From an uncultured Clostridium sp. (GTDB taxonomy: Bacteria; Bacillota; Clostridia; TANB77; CAG-508): a stretch of DNA of 62,471 nt. Positions within the stretch are counted from its first letter, which is position 1, and each line of letters begins with the position of its first letter. Where the stretch lies: assembly GCA_900553125.1 (NCBI GenBank), contig USCB01000008.1, positions 1 to 62,471 on the forward strand, given 5' to 3'. The notes below the pieces were generated by a model. It did not search any database. It was not told the DNA's origin and saw only the letters and a program-made list of their open reading frames with translations. A program made the position numbers and the translations under genes. Positions 26,067-35,467 of this stretch are shown one piece after another.

Positions 26067-29000
26067 CTATTTTACAACTTCAACAAATATATTCAAATTT
26101 TCCCCATTAATAGGAGTTGGAACATATTCTTTTCCATCCACATTATACAAAATATCTTTAGCCAAAGTATCATGACTAATAACATCTTCATATTTCTTAA
26201 CAACTGCTTCTAAAGTTTCGTTTCCTCCAACATAAAGATTAATATTATCCATAACCTCAAAGCCACTGTCTTTTCTCATATTTTGAACCTTAGATAAGAT
26301 TTCTCTTAAATATCCTTCTTCTCTTAATTCAGGTGTAATTTCAGTTTCAATAACAACACCAATTTCACCTGTTCCACTAAATGCAAAACCATCTTTTCCT
26401 TGCATTGTTACTAATAAATTGTCTTTTGATAAAGGTATTTGAACTTCACCTATTTCAATATATTGGGTATTTCCAGCTTCAACCTTAGTTGCAAGTTCCA
26501 TTTGGTTAAATTCTGCTATTTTTTGTTTAATTTGAGGAATTAGTCTTCCATATTCTTTTCCAAGTACAGGAAGATTTGGTTTTATCTCAAAATCAACATA
26601 ATTTTTCATATCTGCACCTAAAACAACATCTTTTACATTTAACTCTTCTTTTACTATATCACTATAATATTCTGGAAGATTTTTAACAGATATAAGCATT
26701 TTTGATAATGGTTGTCTGTTTTTGATATTTACAGAATTTCTTGCGCTTCTTCCGAGTTTTACTATTGTGTAAGCTAGGTCCATTTCTTCTTCTAGCTTTT
26801 TGTTGACTTCTTTTTCTTCTACTTCTGGCCATGAGCATAAATGGATACTTTCTTCTGCATTTTTATCCAATCCTACAACTAAGTTTTGGTAAATTTCTTC
26901 TGTCATAAATGGGATAAATGGTGCTGAAATTTTGCTTAATGTAACTAGTACTCTGTATAATGTAACATAAGCTCCAATTTTGTCATCAGTTAATTCTGTT
27001 CCCCAGAATCTTTCACGATTTCTACGTACATACCAGTTAGAAAGTCTATCTGTAAATGCTTCTATTTGGTTTGCGCTTCCTGTTATGTCATATTTTTCTA
27101 ATTTTTCGTCAACTTCTTTTACTAATGTGTTTAACTCTGAAATTATCCATTTGTCCATTACGTTTTCTGATTTGAAATCTTTATAATTTAATGGATTGAA
27201 TTTGTCTATTTCTGCATATAAAACATAGAATGAGTATACATTCCATAATGTTGCTAAAAATCCTCTTTGAGTTTCTTGTACATTTTCTAAAGATAATCTT
27301 GTTGGTAGCCATGGTGCTGAACATGTATAGAAATGCCAACGAGTTGCATCTGCTCCTACTGTATCTAATAGTAAGAATGGGTCTACTCCGTTTTTCTTAG
27401 ATTTAGACATCTTTTGACCTTTGCCATCTAAAACATGTCCTAAAACTATACAGTTTTCAAATGGTGATCTTCCAAATAATGCAGTTCCAATTGCAGTTAA
27501 AGTATAGAACCATCCTCTTGTTTGGTCAACCGCTTCTGAAATAAATCCTGCTGGAAATTCTTTTTCAAATAGGTCTTTATTTTCAAATGGGTAATGTAAT
27601 TGTGCAAATGGCATTGAACCAGAGTCAAACCAGCAATCAATAACTTCTTTAAATCTTGTCATTTCCTTGCCACAATCTGGGCACTTTAAATGAACATTAT
27701 CTATATAAGGTTTGTGTAGTTCTATATCGTCTGGGCAATTTACAGCCTTTTCTTTTAATTCTTCAATTGAACCAATACATTCTAGGTGTCCACAGTCACA
27801 TTTCCAAACTGGAAGTGGTGTTCCCCAATATCTGTCTCTTGAGATTCCCCAGTCAATAACATTTTCTAGGAATTTTCCAAATCTTCCTGTACGGATTGTA
27901 TCTGGATACCAATTTACTTTATTATTATTAGCAACTAATTCCTCTCTTAGGCTTGACATTTTTACAAACCAGCTTTCTTTTGGATAATAAAGAAGTGGTG
28001 TGTCACATCTCCAACAATGAGGATATGAATGTAGATGTTTTTCTTTAGAGAATAATTTGTTTTGTTCATTTAACCATTTGCAAATATCTTCATTGCAATC
28101 TCTTACAAATCTTCCTGTCCAAGGCTCAACTTCTTTTACGAATTTTCCTGATTTATCTACTAAGTTTACAAATGCTATACCATTTTGTTTTGCAACTAAA
28201 CTATCATCTTCACCATAAGCAGGCGCAATATGTACTATACCAGTACCATCTGTTAATGTTACATAATCACCATGAATTACAACAAATGCTTTTCCTTCTG
28301 GTTTTGCATAAGGAATTAATTGTTCATATTCTGTTCCTAGTAATTCTTCACCCTTAAATTCTTTTACTAGTTCATATTCTTTATCTTTTAATACAGCAGA
28401 AATTAAATCTTTTGCTAAAATATAGTTTTCATATTTTGGTTCTTCCTCTGTTCCTGCATTTACTTTAACTTCTGCATATGTATATGATTTATTTACACAT
28501 AAAGCTAAGTTTGATGGAAGTGTCCAAGGTGTTGTTGTCCATGCTAAAATGTATGTATTTTCTTTTCCTTTTACCTTAAATTTAGCAATACAAGTTAAGT
28601 CTTTTACATCTTTATATCCTTGTGCAACTTCATGTGAAGAAAGTGCTGTACCACATCTTGGGCAATATGGCATTACTTTATGTCCCTCATATAATAAACC
28701 TTTTTTCCATAATTCTTTTAATGCCCACCAAACAGATTCTATATAATCATTATGATATGTAACATAAGGGTGTTCCATATCTACCCAATATCCAACTTGG
28801 TTAGTCATTTTTTCCCAAATATGAACATATTGGAAAACACTGTCTTTACATTCTTTAACAAATTTTTCTACACCATAATCTTCAATTTGTTCTTTTCCTG
28901 AAATTCCAAGTTTCTTTTCAATTTCAAGTTCTACTGGAAGTCCATGTGTATCCCATCCAGCTTTACGAGGTACATAATAACCTTTCATAACTTTGTATCT

Positions 29001-29210
29001 TGGAATTATGTCCTTCATTACTCTTGTTTCTATATGTCCTACGTGTGGCATTCCATTTGCTGTTGGAGGTCCATCATAAAACATAAAATATTTCTTTCCT
29101 TCATTTTTGTTAAAGTTCTTTTTTACTATGTCTTTTTCTTTCCATAATTCAGCTACTTCTTTTTCCATACCAACATAGCCTTCTTTTGGTAATTCTACTT
29201 TTTTGTACAT
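26067..29210 (-). CDS. ileS: Isoleucyl-tRNA synthetase
   Basis: Class I synthetase, 1047 aa, of the long type lacking the C-terminal zinc finger of E. coli IleRS and resembling eukaryotic-like/clostridial enzymes. HIGH-type GMPHVGHIET near residue 52, KMSKSKKNG motif near 600, editing domain in between (TTTPWTLPSN), anticodon domain after 650. Start at 29210 (GGAGTG upstream); an upstream in-frame ATG would translate repeats. Controlled by the T-box leader at 29304-29610. Confidence 0.97.
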   Translation of the reverse strand: MYKKVELPKEGYVGMEKEVAELWKEKDIVKKNFNKNEGKKYFMFYDGPPTANGMPHVGHIETRVMKDIIPRYKVMKGYYVPRKAGWDTHGLPVELEIEKKLGISGKEQIEDYGVEKFVKECKDSVFQYVHIWEKMTNQVGYWVDMEHPYVTYHNDYIESVWWALKELWKKGLLYEGHKVMPYCPRCGTALSSHEVAQGYKDVKDLTCIAKFKVKGKENTYILAWTTTPWTLPSNLALCVNKSYTYAEVKVNAGTEEEPKYENYILAKDLISAVLKDKEYELVKEFKGEELLGTEYEQLIPYAKPEGKAFVVIHGDYVTLTDGTGIVHIAPAYGEDDSLVAKQNGIAFVNLVDKSGKFVKEVEPWTGRFVRDCNEDICKWLNEQNKLFSKEKHLHSYPHCWRCDTPLLYYPKESWFVKMSSLREELVANNNKVNWYPDTIRTGRFGKFLENVIDWGISRDRYWGTPLPVWKCDCGHLECIGSIEELKEKAVNCPDDIELHKPYIDNVHLKCPDCGKEMTRFKEVIDCWFDSGSMPFAQLHYPFENKDLFEKEFPAGFISEAVDQTRGWFYTLTAIGTALFGRSPFENCIVLGHVLDGKGQKMSKSKKNGVDPFLLLDTVGADATRWHFYTCSAPWLPTRLSLENVQETQRGFLATLWNVYSFYVLYAEIDKFNPLNYKDFKSENVMDKWIISELNTLVKEVDEKLEKYDITGSANQIEAFTDRLSNWYVRRNRERFWGTELTDDKIGAYVTLYRVLVTLSKISAPFIPFMTEEIYQNLVVGLDKNAEESIHLCSWPEVEEKEVNKKLEEEMDLAYTIVKLGRSARNSVNIKNRQPLSKMLISVKNLPEYYSDIVKEELNVKDVVLGADMKNYVDFEIKPNLPVLGKEYGRLIPQIKQKIAEFNQMELATKVEAGNTQYIEIGEVQIPLSKDNLLVTMQGKDGFAFSGTGEIGVVIETEITPELREEGYLREILSKVQNMRKDSGFEVMDNINLYVGGNETLEAVVKKYEDVISHDTLAKDILYNVDGKEYVPTPINGENLNIFVEVVK

Positions 29211-29230
29211 ATCTTTTTCACTCCTTTTTT

Positions 29231-29293
29231 GTTCATTTTGGACCGGTTCTTTTGTGAACATGCTCTTTTGGGACCGGTTCTTTCGTGAACATT
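29231..29293. repeat. Two GGACCGGTTC tandem repeats
   Basis: Two units of the family at 2677, between the T-box terminator and the ileS ribosome binding site. Confidence 0.88.
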
Positions 29294-29303
29294 TTAATAA
29301 AAT

Positions 29304-29610
29304 AAAAAAACAATCCATTCTCCTTGATTAGGACGAAATGGATTGTTTCCGCGGTACCACCTAAGTTAGTAACCTTTTATATATTCTTTATTTTTGTTAC
29401 TCTCTTTGTTTTCTTTTAACGCAAGAATTACGGCATAACTTACTGTTGGTTCTGCTATGCAACTATTAAGGTGATAATTAAGAATTTTAGTTTCTTATGG
29501 CTTAAAACCAAAATAATTTTTACTTACTTTGCTTTCAGCTTTTGCAAAGCTCTCTGGAAGATATTGTATTATTTATTTTGTCCTTAATTTTGTTTTTGTT
29601 TTATTTTTAT
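29304..29610 (-). promoter_or_regulatory. T-box leader of ileS
   Basis: T-box sequence TTAGGTGGTACCGCGG at 29349-29364; terminator AAACAATCCATT / AATGGATTGTTTTTTT at 29304-29348; Stem I apical motif AGAGAG-CTTTGC-loop-GCAAAG near 29530-29555. Base helix ATTAAGG/CCTTAAT places the specifier codon AUC (29473-29475, Ile) followed by A. Uncharged tRNA-Ile would promote antitermination. Confidence 0.93.
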
Positions 29611-29617
29611 GTTTTAT

Positions 29618-29646
29618 ATATTAGCACATTTTTTTGGGTTTTGCAA
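29618..29646 (-). promoter_or_regulatory. Promoter of ileS
   Basis: Minus strand TTGCAA, 17 bp, TAATAT, just upstream of the T-box leader. Confidence 0.65.
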
Positions 29647-29664
29647 TAGGTATTTTTATTTTTC

Positions 29665-29922
29665 CTGCAATTCGTAATAAAATTCTAGCCAGTTTCAAAA
29701 TAGGTATAATTAAATTTAGAATATTAATGTGTGACCGAAAGAATTCTAGATCTTCTTAGTTTAATTTTTGGAAAATGTTCGCGTCGAGCGATAGCGAGGA
29801 CTAAGTGAAAGGGTGCCCAAAATTAAGCTTAGAAGTTCTTAAATTGTGTAGGGCGCCATTAATATATTCAATTTGATTTACAGCTAATCTCAAACCGGAC
29901 AGAATTTTATTACGAATTACAG
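29665..29922. mobile_element. 258-bp MITE-like element with 9-bp target duplication
   Basis: Terminal inverted repeats CTG(C/T)AATTCGTAATAAAATTCT (22 bp, one mismatch), with imperfect complementarity continuing inwards over nearly the whole length to a centre containing GTCGAGCGATAGCGAGGAC. Flanked by a perfect direct repeat TTATTTTTC at 29656-29664 and 29923-29931. No ORF inside. Non-autonomous; the mobilising transposase is not in the window. Confidence 0.85.
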
Positions 29923-29979
29923 TTATTTTTCGTTTACCTTTAAAGAAACCTAAAAAAATCAAAAATTATTTAAATATTA

Positions 29980-31074
29980 TTACTCCAAACATATTTTTCT
30001 AATCTCATTTATTTTTCCATTAATTTCATCTATATCAATTTTTTCATCATAATCAATATTATCATTTATTCCATAATTTTCTTTAGCTTTCACTATTCTT
30101 TTCACACTCATATTTATCCTATAATTATTTAATTTTCCATTTTCAAGTAATTCATAAATTTTCAAAATCGCTTTTTCTTCATCTTTTTCATTAAATCTCA
30201 TTATACTTATATCATTTCCAGCATCAATTGATTTAACCAATGCATTTACAGTTCCATACCTATATCTAATAGCTTTCATTTTCAAATCATCTGATATTAC
30301 AAGACCTCTATAATGATACTTTTTTCTTAAATATTTTATTATAAACTTTCTTGACATTGAACACGGATTTTTATCTAGCATTCCTCTTATTTTTAAATGT
30401 CCAATCAATATTCCATCAACACCATTATTTATTGCATTTTCAAATGGTATCATGTCCTCATTTTCTAAAGTATCCATACCTATTTTTATTCTAGGAAGTA
30501 CAAAATGAGAATCTCCTTTTGTTGCTCCATGACCCGGAAAATGTTTTGCAACTGCTATTATATTTTTGGCTTTATATTCATTTATTTGAATTAATCCATA
30601 TTCACTTACTTTTTTATAATCTCTCCCAAAACTTCTATCTCCAATTGCTTTTGTATCAAACCTCTTCAAATCAAGCACAGGTGCAAAGTTCATATTAAAT
30701 CCCGCTTTTGATAAAATTCCACTTATAACGCTCGCAGTTTCCTTTACTCCTTCTTCTCCCATTTTGGATGCAATTAAGTTTGCTACCGGCAAATTTAAAA
30801 ATTTCTTTGGCATACGATTAACTCGTCCACCTTCTTGGTCAATTGAAATAAAAAGTGGTATTTTATTTTGACTATTTAGTTTCTTTAAATCTTTTATTAA
30901 TTTTACCATTTCTTCATATGATTTAAAATTTTTCCTATAAAGAATAACTCCACATATTTTGTATTTTAATATTAATTTTCTAGTCCTTTCTGTAATTGTA
31001 TTGCCCTCTATTCCTACAATTATCATTTGACCAACTTTTTCTTTTAAACTTAAATCTTCTATTTTAAAATTCAT
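29980..31074 (-). CDS. nagZ: Beta-N-acetylhexosaminidase (GH3, NagZ-like)
   Basis: Removes N-acetylglucosamine from muropeptides or glycans during cell-wall recycling. 364 aa, single (beta/alpha)8 GH3 domain. KHFPGHGATKGDSH near 185 is the NagZ His/Asp loop, IDQEGGRVNR lines the pocket, and the nucleophile Asp is in VISDDLKM. No signal peptide, so cytoplasmic. AAGGGGA before ATG. Convergent context absent; follows tcdA by 23 bases and may share its transcript. Confidence 0.9.
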   Translation of the reverse strand: MNFKIEDLSLKEKVGQMIIVGIEGNTITERTRKLILKYKICGVILYRKNFKSYEEMVKLIKDLKKLNSQNKIPLFISIDQEGGRVNRMPKKFLNLPVANLIASKMGEEGVKETASVISGILSKAGFNMNFAPVLDLKRFDTKAIGDRSFGRDYKKVSEYGLIQINEYKAKNIIAVAKHFPGHGATKGDSHFVLPRIKIGMDTLENEDMIPFENAINNGVDGILIGHLKIRGMLDKNPCSMSRKFIIKYLRKKYHYRGLVISDDLKMKAIRYRYGTVNALVKSIDAGNDISIMRFNEKDEEKAILKIYELLENGKLNNYRINMSVKRIVKAKENYGINDNIDYDEKIDIDEINGKINEIRKICLE

Positions 31075-31097
31075 ATTCCCCTTTAATCTCCGATTTA

Positions 31098-31850
31098 TTA
31101 TTTTATTATATTTCTTACAACTTCACCTGCAATCATAAGACCTGCGACAGAAGGTACAAAAGAAATACTACCTGGTACCTGATTTCTAATAATGCACTTT
31201 CTAGCAGTTCCAGGAGGACAAATACAGTTTGTTTTACAGCTACTAGAACTATTATCATCAGGCTTTATTGGCTCTTCTTTAGAATAAATAACCTTTAAAC
31301 TATCAATATTTCTTTTTCTTAATTCTTTTCTCATAACTTTAGCAAGAGGGCAAATACTGGTTTTATAAATATCTGTAATTTCAAATCTTGATGGGTCAAG
31401 TTTATTTCCTGTTCCCATTGCCGAAATTACTGGTATTCCTATTTTTCTACAATTTACAATCAACTCTATTTTTGCTGTAACTGTATCTATACAATCAACA
31501 ACATAAGTCAAATCATTTGTAAGAATACCCGACTCAGAGCCTGGCATATAAAATTCTTGAAAAGTCTTTACATTAGCATTTGGATTTATTTCTAAAATTC
31601 TTTCCTTAGCCACATCAACTTTAAACTTTCCAATAGTTTTTCTTGTAGCAATAATTTGTCTATTTAGGTTTGTTAAACAAATCTTATCATCATCTATAAG
31701 TACAAAATTTCCTATTCCCGCTCTTACCAATCCTTCCATCACAAAAGAACCCACTCCACCTAGTCCAAATATTGCAACTTTGGCATTTTGTAATTTTTCT
31801 ATTCCTTCTTTTCCTATTAATAATTCTGTTCTTGAAAATTGATTTAACAT
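31098..31850 (-). CDS. tcdA: tRNA threonylcarbamoyladenosine dehydratase TcdA
   Basis: E1-like (ThiF/MoeB) enzyme that cyclises t6A37 in tRNA. 250 aa. Nucleotide-binding FGLGGVGSFV, adenylation residues in NLNRQIIATR, and DCIDT. A cysteine cluster SSSCKTNCICPPGTARKC near 205-222 is present. AAAGGAG upstream. Situated between a membrane-protein gene and nagZ. Confidence 0.92.
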   Translation of the reverse strand: MLNQFSRTELLIGKEGIEKLQNAKVAIFGLGGVGSFVMEGLVRAGIGNFVLIDDDKICLTNLNRQIIATRKTIGKFKVDVAKERILEINPNANVKTFQEFYMPGSESGILTNDLTYVVDCIDTVTAKIELIVNCRKIGIPVISAMGTGNKLDPSRFEITDIYKTSICPLAKVMRKELRKRNIDSLKVIYSKEEPIKPDDNSSSSCKTNCICPPGTARKCIIRNQVPGSISFVPSVAGLMIAGEVVRNIIK

Positions 31851-31864
31851 TTATTTTGCTCCTT

Positions 31865-31916
31865 TTTTGTATTGGGGACGGTTCTTTTTGCGAAAAGAAC
31901 CGTCCCCAATACAAAA
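31865..31916. repeat. GGGGACGG palindromic repeat
   Basis: TTTTGTATTGGGGACGG and CCGTCCCCAATACAAAA outer arms with a TGCG centre. It fills the gap between the tcdA leader and the stop codon of the gene at 31917 exactly. Confidence 0.92.
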
Positions 31917-32729
31917 TTATTTCTTTTCTCCATTAATTTTTTCCGAAATTGTATTTTTTACTTCTTCTTTTTTCTCACTTATTGTATTTTTTACATCTTG
32001 AGCTTTTTCATTTATACTATTTTTAACCTCAATTGCATTTTCCCTAACTTCTTCTTTGATTTCTTTTATTTTAGTTTTAATTGCTATGAGCTTAGGATAT
32101 GCATCAACAAGTCTTTTGTACATCCAAGATCTTGAACTTAAGATTTCTCTTACTTTCTTTGTAATCTGTTCTGTATTATCTTGTCTACCTTCACGTCCTA
32201 CTTGTACGGTTGTTTTTCTAAATCCAAAGATTACAATTGATGAAAATACATTATCAACTAAATAAATTACCAATAATACTATTGCTATAATATTTAATGT
32301 TATAGGATTTACTTTATCTAATCCGCTTACTATTAATGGATTTGTTACATATGTAAGTATCATTCCAAATATTCCAAATGGTATCATCGTTCCTAAACAT
32401 ACTCTACCATCAATATTGAATTTACGTTTACTGTAATCCCACCATCTTGCTTTAAATAGTTTTTCCATAATCCAACTTGTTGCATATTCTAAAACTGAAC
32501 ATGTTAATAATGTCATTAAAAATAATACTAGTGGGTCATAAGAATATCTATATAGTAAGAATGTTATTGCAACTGCTCCCCAACCATATATTGGGCAATA
32601 TGGTCCTATTAGGAATCCTCTGTTTATAAATCTTTTGTACTCTATTAGCTTACATGTTACTTCTAGTATCCAACCTGCTACTGAGTATATCATAAATAAT
32701 AAAAAATATTGTGTTAGTGTTAGTTCCAT
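31917..32729 (-). CDS. Membrane protein of the putative ABC-transporter type IV family (PF06541-like)
   Basis: 270 aa. Five to six hydrophobic segments; family signature FINRGFLIGPYCPIYGWG near residue 36 and ARWWDYS. Function unknown. The C terminus, about 195-270, is a long charged helix that ends in 11-residue repeats (VKNSINEKAQD, VKNTISEKKEE, VKNTISEKING), an apolipoprotein- or LEA-like amphipathic helix. Start at 32729 (AAAGGAG upstream) chosen over a longer frame running into repeats. Follows pyrG. Confidence 0.85.
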   Translation of the reverse strand: MELTLTQYFLLFMIYSVAGWILEVTCKLIEYKRFINRGFLIGPYCPIYGWGAVAITFLLYRYSYDPLVLFLMTLLTCSVLEYATSWIMEKLFKARWWDYSKRKFNIDGRVCLGTMIPFGIFGMILTYVTNPLIVSGLDKVNPITLNIIAIVLLVIYLVDNVFSSIVIFGFRKTTVQVGREGRQDNTEQITKKVREILSSRSWMYKRLVDAYPKLIAIKTKIKEIKEEVRENAIEVKNSINEKAQDVKNTISEKKEEVKNTISEKINGEKK

Positions 32730-32744
32730 TTCTTTTCTCCTTTT

Positions 32745-32806
32745 GTTCATTTGGGACCGGTTCTTTCGCGAGCATGTTCATTTGGAACCGGTTCTTTTTT
32801 GGACAT
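32745..32806. repeat. Two GGACCGGTTC tandem repeats
   Basis: Two diverged units (one with GGAACCGG) filling the gap between the pyrG stop and the next gene's ribosome binding site. Confidence 0.88.
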
Positions 32807-34402
32807 TTATTTTGCAGCCTTTATTAGTCCAACAAATAATGGTGCTGGCCTATTTGGCCTTGATTTTAATTCAGGATGGAATTGTCCAGCTATAAAGTAT
32901 GGATGTTCTTTTATCTCCACAATTTCAACTAAATTTCCATCTGGTGAAACTCCTGAACATGTAAGTCCTGCGTCTTCAAGTCTTTCTTTGTATTCGTTGT
33001 TATATTCAAATCTGTGTCTATGTCTTTCATCTATTTTATTTGTTCCATAAACTTTTTCTGCAATAGTTCCAGTCTTTATTATACAAGGATAACTTCCAAG
33101 GCGCATTGTTCCACCTTTTTTCTTTACATCTTTTTGTGTATCCATTATGTGGATTACTGGATTTTTAGTACTGTTACTGAATTCTGCTGAATTTGCATCT
33201 GTTAATCCTAATACATTTCTTGCATATTCTATAACTGTCATTTGCATTCCAAGACATATTCCTAAAAATGGGACTTTTTCTTCTCTTGCATATTTTATTG
33301 TTTCTATCATTCCCTCAATTCCACGATTTCCAAATCCTCCGGGAACTACTATTGCATCATATTTTGATAGTTTTTCTTTTACATTTTCTCTTACAATTGT
33401 TTCAGAATCTACCATTTCCACTTCAACTTTTACTTTATTTACAAATCCTGCATGTTGCAAACTCTCTACAACTGAAATGTATGAATCTTCTAATTTAACA
33501 TATTTTCCTACTATTGCAACTTTTACCTTGTCCTCTGGTTTTATGGTTCTTATGTTTTCAACCATTTCTTCCCATTTTGAATTATCTGGAACAAAACTGT
33601 CCAATCTTAAATGATTGCATACTTCTCTAGCAAGTCCTTCTTTTTCTAACATTAAAGGTACTGCATATAAGCAGTCAGCTGTTTTATTTTGTATAACACT
33701 TGATTTTCTTACATTACAGAATAATGCTAATTTTTCCCTTATCGTTTCAGGAATTTCTTGTTCAGACCTGCAAACTAAAATATCCGGTTGAATTCCTAAA
33801 CTTTGTAACTCTTTTACAGAGTGTTGTGTTGGTTTCGATTTTATTTCATTTGAACCTGATATATATGGAAGTAGTGTTACATGTACATACAAAACATCTT
33901 CTTTATTTTTTTCAAGTCCTACTTGACGTATTGCCTCTATTATTGAAAGCCCCTCTATATCTCCTACAGTTCCACCTACTTCTGTTATTACTATATCTAC
34001 ATCTGTATCTTCAAAACTGTATATTTTTTCTTTTATTTCATTTGTTACATGTGGTATTACTTGTACTGTTTTTCCAAGGTAATCTCCTCTTCTTTCTTTT
34101 TCTAGTACTGATAAATATACTTTTCCCATTGTTACACTAGAATTTTTTGTTAGGTTTTCATCTATAAATCTTTCATAGTGACCTAAATCTAGGTCTGTTT
34201 CTGCTCCGTCATCTGTTACAAATACTTCTCCATGTTCATATGGACTCATTGTTCCTGGGTCTACATTTAGATATGGGTCGAATTTTTGTATTGTTACTTT
34301 GTATCCTCTATTTTTTAATAGTCTTCCTAGTGATGCTGCTGTTATTCCTTTCCCTAGTCCAGATACAACTCCTCCTGTTACAAATATGTATTTTGTGTTC
34401 AT
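32807..34402 (-). CDS. pyrG: CTP synthase
   Basis: Aminates UTP to CTP using glutamine. 531 aa. N-terminal synthetase domain with GGVVSGLGKGITAASLG; class I glutaminase domain with nucleophile Cys in LGICLGMQ and the C-terminal His-Pro-Glu in QFHPEL. Own promoter at 34538-34566 and an about 130-base leader with a hairpin ending at the ribosome binding site. Confidence 0.98.
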   Translation of the reverse strand: MNTKYIFVTGGVVSGLGKGITAASLGRLLKNRGYKVTIQKFDPYLNVDPGTMSPYEHGEVFVTDDGAETDLDLGHYERFIDENLTKNSSVTMGKVYLSVLEKERRGDYLGKTVQVIPHVTNEIKEKIYSFEDTDVDIVITEVGGTVGDIEGLSIIEAIRQVGLEKNKEDVLYVHVTLLPYISGSNEIKSKPTQHSVKELQSLGIQPDILVCRSEQEIPETIREKLALFCNVRKSSVIQNKTADCLYAVPLMLEKEGLAREVCNHLRLDSFVPDNSKWEEMVENIRTIKPEDKVKVAIVGKYVKLEDSYISVVESLQHAGFVNKVKVEVEMVDSETIVRENVKEKLSKYDAIVVPGGFGNRGIEGMIETIKYAREEKVPFLGICLGMQMTVIEYARNVLGLTDANSAEFSNSTKNPVIHIMDTQKDVKKKGGTMRLGSYPCIIKTGTIAEKVYGTNKIDERHRHRFEYNNEYKERLEDAGLTCSGVSPDGNLVEIVEIKEHPYFIAGQFHPELKSRPNRPAPLFVGLIKAAK

Positions 34403-34417
34403 TTTTTCTCCTTTTCT

Positions 34418-34481
34418 AAAACCAAATTTGTTTTTAAATTAAAAAAAGATTAAAATTTTAACTACCAGAAAATTTGGTTTT
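34418..34481 (-). promoter_or_regulatory. pyrG leader hairpin
   Basis: 12-bp arms AAAACCAAATTT and AAATTTGGTTTT separated by 40 bases. On the minus strand the 3' arm ends at TTTTAG next to the AAAAGGAG site. Could be a weak attenuator or translational control element; the T run is short in the pyrG direction but long on the other strand. Confidence 0.5.
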
Positions 34482-34537
34482 TTTTTTCCTAAAATTGCTT
34501 TTGGGAAATTTTGGTGTTAATTTTAATCTACTTTTTT

Positions 34538-34566
34538 ATTATAATATTTTTTTTGGGTTTTGGCAA
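34538..34566 (-). promoter_or_regulatory. Promoter of pyrG
   Basis: Minus strand TTGCCA, 17 bp, TATAAT. The initially transcribed bases are A-rich, without the GGGC start used in Bacillus pyrG reiterative attenuation. Confidence 0.75.
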
Positions 34567-34645
34567 GAGTTTTAGAAATTTTTTCTTGATATAGTTAGTA
34601 AGAAATTACCATTCACATCCATATTTATAACAATGAAAAAAAAGC

Positions 34646-34674
34646 TTGTATAAATTCTTTCTTTTGTATATAAT
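34646..34674 (+). promoter_or_regulatory. Promoter of deoD
   Basis: TTGTAT, 17 bp, TATAAT; the ATG lies 25 bases downstream after AAAGGAGG. Confidence 0.75.
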
Positions 34675-34698
34675 ACTATCAAAAAAGGAGGAAATTTT

Positions 34699-35412
34699 AT
34701 GGGAACACCACACAATAATGCCGATATCGGTCAAATAGCCAAAAATGTAATTATGCCCGGAGATCCAAACAGGGCAAAACTAATTGCAGAAAAATATTTA
34801 GAAAATTATAAATTAGTAAGTGATGTGAGAGGAATATATGCTTTTACAGGAACATACAAAGGAAAGGAAGTTACTATTATGGCGTCTGGAATGGGAATGC
34901 CTAGTATGGGAATTTATTCTTATGAACTTTTTAAATTTTATGATGTTGATAATATTATAAGAATTGGTTCTTGCGGAGCTATGGTTCCAGAACTTGATAT
35001 GTTTGATGTAATACTTTGTCAAAAAGTTTTTACAGAAGGAAACTATGCTTTAACTTTATCTAGTGAAAATTGTCATATTGTCGAACCTAGCAAAATTTTA
35101 AATGAAAAAATTATAAATACTTCAAAAGAAAAAAATCAAAAATTAATTGTTGGAAATACTGTTTGTACAGAAGTTTTTGATGAGTATATTATAGACTTAA
35201 ATGGATATAAAAATAGAATTCCCGCTGATTTTCACCCAATTTCAGCTGAAATGGAAGCTTTTGCTCTTTTATATAATGCATATAAATTGGGTAAAAATGC
35301 AAGTTGCCTTATGACTGTTGTTGACTCTACATTTAAGAAAGTTCACGCTACTTCTGAGGAAAGAGAACAAGGTTTAAGTAAAATGATTGAACTTGCTTTG
35401 GAGAGTATATAA
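34699..35412 (+). CDS. deoD: Purine nucleoside phosphorylase, DeoD type
   Basis: Phosphorolysis of purine (deoxy)nucleosides in salvage; hexameric low-specificity family. 237 aa. Start MGTPHNNADIGQIAKNVIMPGDPNRAK-like, phosphate-binding GDPNR and RIGSCGA, purine pocket in SAEMEAFALL, catalytic Asp in TVVDS. Monocistronic plus-strand gene; a perfect 52-bp palindrome begins two bases after its stop. Confidence 0.96.
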   Translation: MGTPHNNADIGQIAKNVIMPGDPNRAKLIAEKYLENYKLVSDVRGIYAFTGTYKGKEVTIMASGMGMPSMGIYSYELFKFYDVDNIIRIGSCGAMVPELDMFDVILCQKVFTEGNYALTLSSENCHIVEPSKILNEKIINTSKEKNQKLIVGNTVCTEVFDEYIIDLNGYKNRIPADFHPISAEMEAFALLYNAYKLGKNASCLMTVVDSTFKKVHATSEEREQGLSKMIELALESI

Positions 35413-35413
35413 A

Positions 35414-35465
35414 TTTCGTATTGGGGACGGTTCTTTTCGCGAAAAGAACCGTCCCCAATACGAAA
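35414..35465. repeat. GGGGACGG repeat, perfect 52-bp palindrome
   Basis: Loopless perfect palindrome: TTTCGTATTGGGGACGG ... CGCG centre ... CCGTCCCCAATACGAAA. It lies between the convergent deoD and yunB stops and probably acts as a terminator in both directions. Confidence 0.95.
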
Positions 35466-35467
35466 AA

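Noticed and set aside
29211..29318. Longer N terminus for ileS (and likewise for gatB at 51851-51898) beginning MFTKEPV
   Set aside because: These residues come from translating the GGACCGGT repeats; good ribosome binding sites sit before the downstream ATGs, and homologues start there.
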